Source of the DNA: CAZYFH01 sp964646815
GTDB lineage: Bacteria; Acidobacteriota; Vicinamibacteria; Vicinamibacterales; UBA8438
Length of the DNA: 64,000 nt
Assembly: GCA_964646815.1 (NCBI GenBank)
Contig: CAZYFH010000001.1
Location: 62,001 to 126,000, forward strand
Direction of reading: 5' to 3'
Shown: in pieces, positions 62,868-64,000 of the stretch
How the letters are laid out: every line of letters begins with the position of its first letter
Position numbering within the stretch: the first letter of the stretch is position 1
The notes under the pieces: generated by a model
The model's database searches: none
What the model saw: only the letters and a program-made list of their open reading frames with translations
What the model was told of the DNA's origin: nothing
Position numbers and translations under genes: made by a program

Positions 62868-63665
62868 ATGATCAACGATGCCCATGCTCGACGGTCAGGT
62901 GACGCGCAGGAGCCGCTGTACGACGTGGACGTTCCGACACCAACGCACGCCGAGCGGGCTCGGACTCTCGTGACGCAGATGACGACCGGCACCTTGTGCA
63001 CCCTAGCGATCGAGCCATGCGGCTATCCGTACGGCTCGTTCGTGACAGTCGCATTCGACGACGGTCGCCCGGTCTTTCTCGTGAGCACCCTGGCGGAACA
63101 TACGCGGAACCTGCAGCGTGACCGTCGGGCGTCGCTATTGGTGGCCGAAGGCGGCGCCGAGGACCCGCTTGCGAACGGCAGGGTGACGCTCCTCGGTTCC
63201 TGCACCCAGGTTGCCGGTGACGGCGGAAACGCGCGGACCGCGTTCCTGGCGTCACACCCGAACGCCGCCTACTACGCTGACTACCGAGACTTCGCATTCT
63301 GGACGATGCAAGTAACGTCTATTCGCTATATCGGCGGGTATGGGCGGATGTCGTGGGTGGAGGCAGCCGACTGGAGCGCCGCCGAGCCGGATCCGCTCGC
63401 CATGTCGGCTGCTGGCATCGTCGCCCACATGAATGCCGACCATGCGGACGCGATCGTCGCCTACTGCAAGGCGTTTTCGAAGGCGAGCGACATCAGCGCC
63501 GCGCGCATGACCGGTGTTGACCAGTACGGCTTCGAGATGTCCGCCGAGACCCCCGAGGGACCGCGTCCGGTCCGGCTGGCGTTCGGCGAGCGGGTCCGTA
63601 CGCCGGAGGACGTGCGGGCCTCACTCCGGGCGATGCTCGACGACGCCAGGAGCAAGATTGGATGA
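62868..63665 (+). CDS. HugZ-like FMN/haem-binding split-barrel protein with DUF2470
   Basis: The 265-residue protein has an N-terminal pyridoxamine-phosphate-oxidase-like split barrel (TLVTQMTTGTLCTLAIEPCGYPYGSFV, DDGRPVFLVSTLAEHTRN) and a C-terminal DUF2470 domain (IVAHMNADHADAIVAYCK, VDQYGFEM). This arrangement occurs in haem-degrading HugZ-type and glutamyl-tRNA reductase-binding proteins. Haem breakdown is thus possible but not shown; no haem uptake genes are visible. ATG 62868 has AAAAGGG six bases upstream. Confidence 0.83.
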   Translation: MINDAHARRSGDAQEPLYDVDVPTPTHAERARTLVTQMTTGTLCTLAIEPCGYPYGSFVTVAFDDGRPVFLVSTLAEHTRNLQRDRRASLLVAEGGAEDPLANGRVTLLGSCTQVAGDGGNARTAFLASHPNAAYYADYRDFAFWTMQVTSIRYIGGYGRMSWVEAADWSAAEPDPLAMSAAGIVAHMNADHADAIVAYCKAFSKASDISAARMTGVDQYGFEMSAETPEGPRPVRLAFGERVRTPEDVRASLRAMLDDARSKIG

Positions 63666-63695
63666 ACGGATCCGATCGCCTGTCGATTTCTTCTA

Positions 63696-63897
63696 CATGA
63701 ACCTTGAGTGGGTCTCCGTTGTTGCGGTCCGAAGCGCGCCGGAGTTAGCCGGTGGGTCGCCGCAGCTTCTGTTCGAGCTAACCACCTTTGCCGACGATGA
63801 TCGAGTGGCGACGCGGGTGCCGATGGGCGTGGGCCCGGAGGGACAATCAATCTCTAACGGATGTATGACGAGTCGCGGGACGGCGAAGGCCCGCTGA
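63696..63897 (+). CDS. Small hypothetical protein
   Basis: The frame from ATG 63696 encodes 66 residues (MNLEWVSVVAVRSAPELAGG at the start) with no recognised motif. The support is its TGA at 63895-63897, which overlaps an ATG at 63897 (TGATG), a sign of translational coupling to the next frame. There is no clear ribosome site, so the call is weak. Confidence 0.3.
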
Positions 63898-64000
63898 TGG
63901 TGTCAGAGACCGATCGCGGCTTGAGCGAGCGAAATGATCGTCGTGCAGAACTGGTAGGAACCGCTCTTGCGGGCGTCGGTCGAGTGATCCGAGTTCTTCG
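63897..64000 (+). CDS. Possible start of a further gene (cut by window edge)
   Basis: A frame opens at ATG 63897 overlapping the previous stop and stays open to the window end (MVSETDRGLSERNDRRAELV and onward, 34 codons). It is too short for identification; only the overlap and open frame support it. Confidence 0.3.
   Translation, partial: MVSETDRGLSERNDRRAELVGTALAGVGRVIRVL

Overview
The window looks like a GC-rich Gram-negative chromosome. The Kdo/LPS genes with LapB, a two-subunit 2-oxoglutarate:ferredoxin oxidoreductase in place of the E1/E2/E3 dehydrogenase, and recalled resemblance of several odd proteins (the PilZ-type remnant, the sigma-54 regulator remnant, the octahaem cytochrome) suggest Acidobacteriota of the Vicinamibacteria type. 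That placement is inference from family memory; no rRNA gene is present to settle it. Most genes are housekeeping, with short gaps, frequent GTG/TTG starts and many small operons on both strands.

Layout. 0-6 kb: end of accB, then accC and thiE, converging on a pair of sodium-coupled amino-acid transporters, then folD. 6-12.4 kb: a minus-strand envelope operon read kdsB-pyrG-kdsA-kdsD-lapB-coaE (Kdo synthesis, CTP supply, LPS regulation). 12.5-22.4 kb: a PilP/GspC-like protein, serA, and a plus-strand TCA cluster icd-mdh-sucC-sucD-korA-korB. 22.5-24 kb: ndk, a DUF2905 protein and dcd. 24-30.7 kb: a respiratory operon of a HEAT-repeat membrane protein, Rieske protein, b6-type cytochrome b, a separate subunit-IV-like protein and an octahaem c-type cytochrome with a coiled coil. 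30.7-33.5 kb: NAD salvage (pncA, pncB) and a frameshifted sirtuin. 33.5-45 kb: phosphoglucose isomerase, a degenerate M28-like protein, enoyl-CoA hydratase, a CaiB-type CoA-transferase, a D-malate/tartrate dehydrogenase-like enzyme, glnK-amtB, a VLCAD-like acyl-CoA dehydrogenase and a secreted protein. 45-53 kb: initiator tRNA, ftsB, cutA, a DUF368 (PopT-type) lipid translocase, a SpoIIE-type phosphatase, a DUF2007-RNase III fusion, an AAA ATPase and purA.

53-64 kb is accessory and partly decayed. It holds an ACE-like M2 peptidase lipoprotein and a lactate permease/STAS/cupin/VTT-membrane operon, between broken genes: a PilZ-domain protein, an alanine dehydrogenase, a sigma-54 activator and a VOC-domain protein. 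The broken genes carry in-frame nonsense codons, frameshifts and deletions, so at least some of the decay is real.

How the parts fit. TCA carbon passes through NADP-isocitrate dehydrogenase and ferredoxin-linked KOR to succinyl-CoA synthetase and malate dehydrogenase. Quinol is oxidised by a bc complex whose cytochrome b keeps the cysteine that binds haem cn in b6f-type enzymes, with the octahaem protein as likely electron acceptor. I did not find a CRISPR array, insertion sequence, prophage or recognisable defence island. The most unusual points are the composition of the bc complex, the DUF2007-RNase III fusion, the cluster of decaying genes and two TTTTCCACA boxes between serA and icd.
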